Below are positions 63,001 through 64,000 of a stretch of 64,000 nucleotides of DNA, piece by piece. The notes below the pieces were generated by a model. It was not told the origin of the DNA. It saw nothing but the letters and a program-made list of their open reading frames with translations, and did not search any database. Both the position numbers and the translations under genes were made by a program. The first letter of the stretch is position 1. Every line of letters begins with the position of its first letter. Source of the stretch: Exophiala sp. HKRS030 (lineage: Eukaryota; Ascomycota; Eurotiomycetes; Chaetothyriales; Herpotrichiellaceae); the NCBI GenBank assembly GCA_023897205.1, contig JAHWDD010000007.1, positions 1,984,001 through 2,048,000 on the forward strand, written 5' to 3'.

Positions 63001-64000
63001 ATTTGGCACGGCTCTTTAGACGCATAAGAGAGCAGGCAACCGCTGAAAAAGAATGCGATCGCATCAAACATCTTGTGATGGGGCTATTCGGCTATGCTCA
63101 AAAGCGAAGAGAGGAATATTACCTTGTCAAGCTAATCGTGCGTTCCATCAAAGAAGAGGTCGATTGCTCGATGTCACTTCAGGATTACCTGAGGACAAAT
63201 TCCTTTTCCAACAAACTCTTCAGTGGATACAGCAAATCGCCAAGAGACCGCAAGTTTTTGAGAGATATCTTGGGCCCCTTAGTGAAAGAGAACATCATCG
63301 ACAACGCATCTCTCGATCTGGAGAGTGACCCATTGCAGATATACTTGTCAGCCATTAACAATGAGGAACTAAGAACAGGCCGACGAAGCCAGAGAGATCC
63401 AAATGTTCCACGGGAAGTTGCCATTCGCGATCCAGAAACCCGAGCAACATTCATTGCCCATATGCAGGATCTTAGGGACATTACTGACCAGTTCTTCCTC
63501 TGTATCGAAGACTGTCTGCACCGTATGCCTTTTGGAGTCCGCTTTGTTGTCCAGCAAACACACGAACACCTCCATGCTCGATTCCCTGGCGAAGACCACG
63601 AATTCGTGCTTCAACTCGTGGGACAATGGCTATGGCGTACATATTTACAACCTGCTCTTCTCGAGCCAGAAAAATTTGGTGTTGCAGATCGTGCAATGAC
63701 CCAAGAACAAAAGCGTAACCTCGGGGAAATAGCCAAGGTATTGAACCAGGCGGCGTCAGGTCGTGAGTTTGGAGGGGACAATGTGTATCTCCAGCCATTG
63801 AACAATTACATCCGCGAATCCATTGATCGATTTGCGACGATCTGGCGACATGGTGAGTCTCTCTCTTTCCTGGTGCTATCTGAAGCCTTAACTGATCGGT
63901 CCCTCACAGTCATATCCATCCCGTCCGCAGAAGAACACTACGACATCGACGAGTTCAACGACCTCTATGCTAAGACGAAGCCTACACTGTACATCAAGAT
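60099..64000 (+). CDS. IQGAP / Ras GTPase-activating-like protein (partial, runs off right edge)
   Basis: Exon 60099-63852 is open for 1251 codons. An intron 63853-63909 (GTGAGT...CACAG, phase 1) leads to an exon that is still open at 64000. A disordered Ser/His-rich head of about 245 residues is followed by a calponin-homology domain at about 250-365 (QFLQAYEYLCHIGEAKEWIEDII, GLRNGVTLAEVVQAFHP, IVMFFRFLEEVGLPDLFRFELIDLYEKKN). About 13 IQ-like units of the form LQxxxRGxxxR follow at about 460-860, for calmodulin or myosin light chain. The RasGAP-related domain starts near LFFLLQTQPQYLARLFRRI. The orthologues Iqg1, Rng2 and Aspergillus SepG build the cytokinetic actin ring. The C-terminal RasGAP_C is missing because of the window edge. 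Confidence 0.95.
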   Translation, partial: MSQYALRRTQTDIYSGNPQRQPSVASTVSSAYSAASSAFPPSRTSTVTSTNSSLYSRASPNHKRGISEAGEMTPTRSYKGHSSVENSPDHVYRNVRQTLRPLPQAPSPNATPRRPSGNHVRAQTLDRFPQNHTEDIFVDKHLHEHHFESHHSRPHLHHAATSPHGNTFKAPDIQELQKSSTSHLRALSRFAQDGDAEEFGITAAGHSVVGLHNRRQLKRTDSIAPGSRAKAKSYGWGDRNWMDKQRQFLQAYEYLCHIGEAKEWIEDIIHKPIPPIVELEEGLRNGVTLAEVVQAFHPDHNLKIFRNPKLQYKHSDNIVMFFRFLEEVGLPDLFRFELIDLYEKKNIPKVIYCIHALSWLLYRKGMVDFRIGNLVGQLEFEHHELEQTQRGLDKAGISMPSFSGMGASFGAEPEPEPVETEDERIERELQEQEAAVVEFQAQLKGALVRLRLGDMMQQLWDAEEALVDLQSRVRGDWARQIAGYRLDMQRFAINLQASCRGYLARTSQQKKEQLWKAREKDVLKLQSLFRASRVRAEASQTKSQTRKHDAGIRSLQAAIRGALSRRDVIDQYEETRSSEREVLRLQAGIRGMMQRQQMKRNQHALDLQALAITELQANARSMITRLTQSRMHESLQEWSINWTTLQANARAGRVRGHIAQMKQRLRAESASISRFQAALRGANARESYSSLQLALLRQSQAVIPLQATMRGFTLRHQLQQQRANLERHVPKLVHLQSMARGAISRSQVADLLNSLEDTAESVIELQSSIRAMLCRIGVASLLGDLDVHDGAITDLQAIIRASAIRSRFREKQRFFKENMEKVVKIQSVVRAKIQGKAYKSLTSGKNPPVGTLKGFVHLLNDSDFDFEEEVEFERLRKTVVQHVRQNELADQYITQLDIKIALLVKNKITLDEVVKHQRHFGGHVGALLPNSDIASKDPFDLKALNKTSRRKLEHYQELFFLLQTQPQYLARLFRRIREQATAEKECDRIKHLVMGLFGYAQKRREEYYLVKLIVRSIKEEVDCSMSLQDYLRTNSFSNKLFSGYSKSPRDRKFLRDILGPLVKENIIDNASLDLESDPLQIYLSAINNEELRTGRRSQRDPNVPREVAIRDPETRATFIAHMQDLRDITDQFFLCIEDCLHRMPFGVRFVVQQTHEHLHARFPGEDHEFVLQLVGQWLWRTYLQPALLEPEKFGVADRAMTQEQKRNLGEIAKVLNQAASGREFGGDNVYLQPLNNYIRESIDRFATIWRHGESLSFLVLSEALTDRSLTVISIPSAEEHYDIDEFNDLYAKTKPTLYIK

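Overview
The window comes from the nuclear genome of a filamentous ascomycete (Pezizomycotina), most likely a eurotiomycete such as a member of Chaetothyriales. The evidence is short (46-100 bp) GT...AG introns with CTAAC/CTAAT-like branch sites, Zn2Cys6 regulators, a HET-domain gene, a fungal trifunctional HIS4, the ERMES subunit Mdm12, an IQGAP with many IQ repeats, and ascomycete-type secreted proteins. The species assignment is inference. All exon boundaries were worked out by hand from splice signals, reading phase and family continuity; no transcript data or database search was used. No tRNA, rRNA, CRISPR array or intact transposon was found.

Layout. 0-0.6 kb: decayed Tc1/mariner transposase remnant. 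0.9-3.65 kb (-): HIS4, with a TGAGTCA (CpcA/Gcn4-type) site upstream. 4.25-10.15 kb: a small regulator/transporter group, Zn2Cys6 factor (-), MFS exporter (+), second Zn2Cys6 factor (+), with CGG/CCG inverted repeats upstream of the exporter and the second regulator. 10.8-15.1 kb (+): a six-exon gene joining a GHKL-type ATPase module, a heptapeptide repeat, a BAH-like region and a C5-cytosine-methyltransferase-like domain that has lost its catalytic motifs. This is the most unusual object in the window. 15.1-21.5 kb: gene-poor, with one small 83-residue ORF. 21.5-22.9 kb (+): secreted expansin-like protein. 23.5-31.8 kb: accessory block with a PD-(D/E)XK nuclease-like gene (-), a coiled-coil gene of unknown function (-) and a divergently oriented Hsp70-like ATPase gene (+).

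33-46.9 kb: Mdm12 (+), GH64 beta-1,3-glucanase-like protein ending in KDEL (+), nitroreductase (-), secreted DUF4185 protein (-), HET-domain protein (+), JmjC/cupin_8 hydroxylase (+), HAD hydrolase (-). 48-64 kb is mostly conserved housekeeping: Pmp3-family membrane protein (+), six-exon serine carboxypeptidase with a GC-AG intron (-), Nbp2-like SH3 protein (-), Ssu72 CTD phosphatase (+), NUDT19-like Nudix hydrolase (+), IMP dehydrogenase (-) and an IQGAP (+) that runs off the right edge.

At least nine copies of the 9-mer TACTCCGTA/TACGGAGTA lie in gene-free stretches between 23 and 56 kb. None was seen inside an assigned exon.
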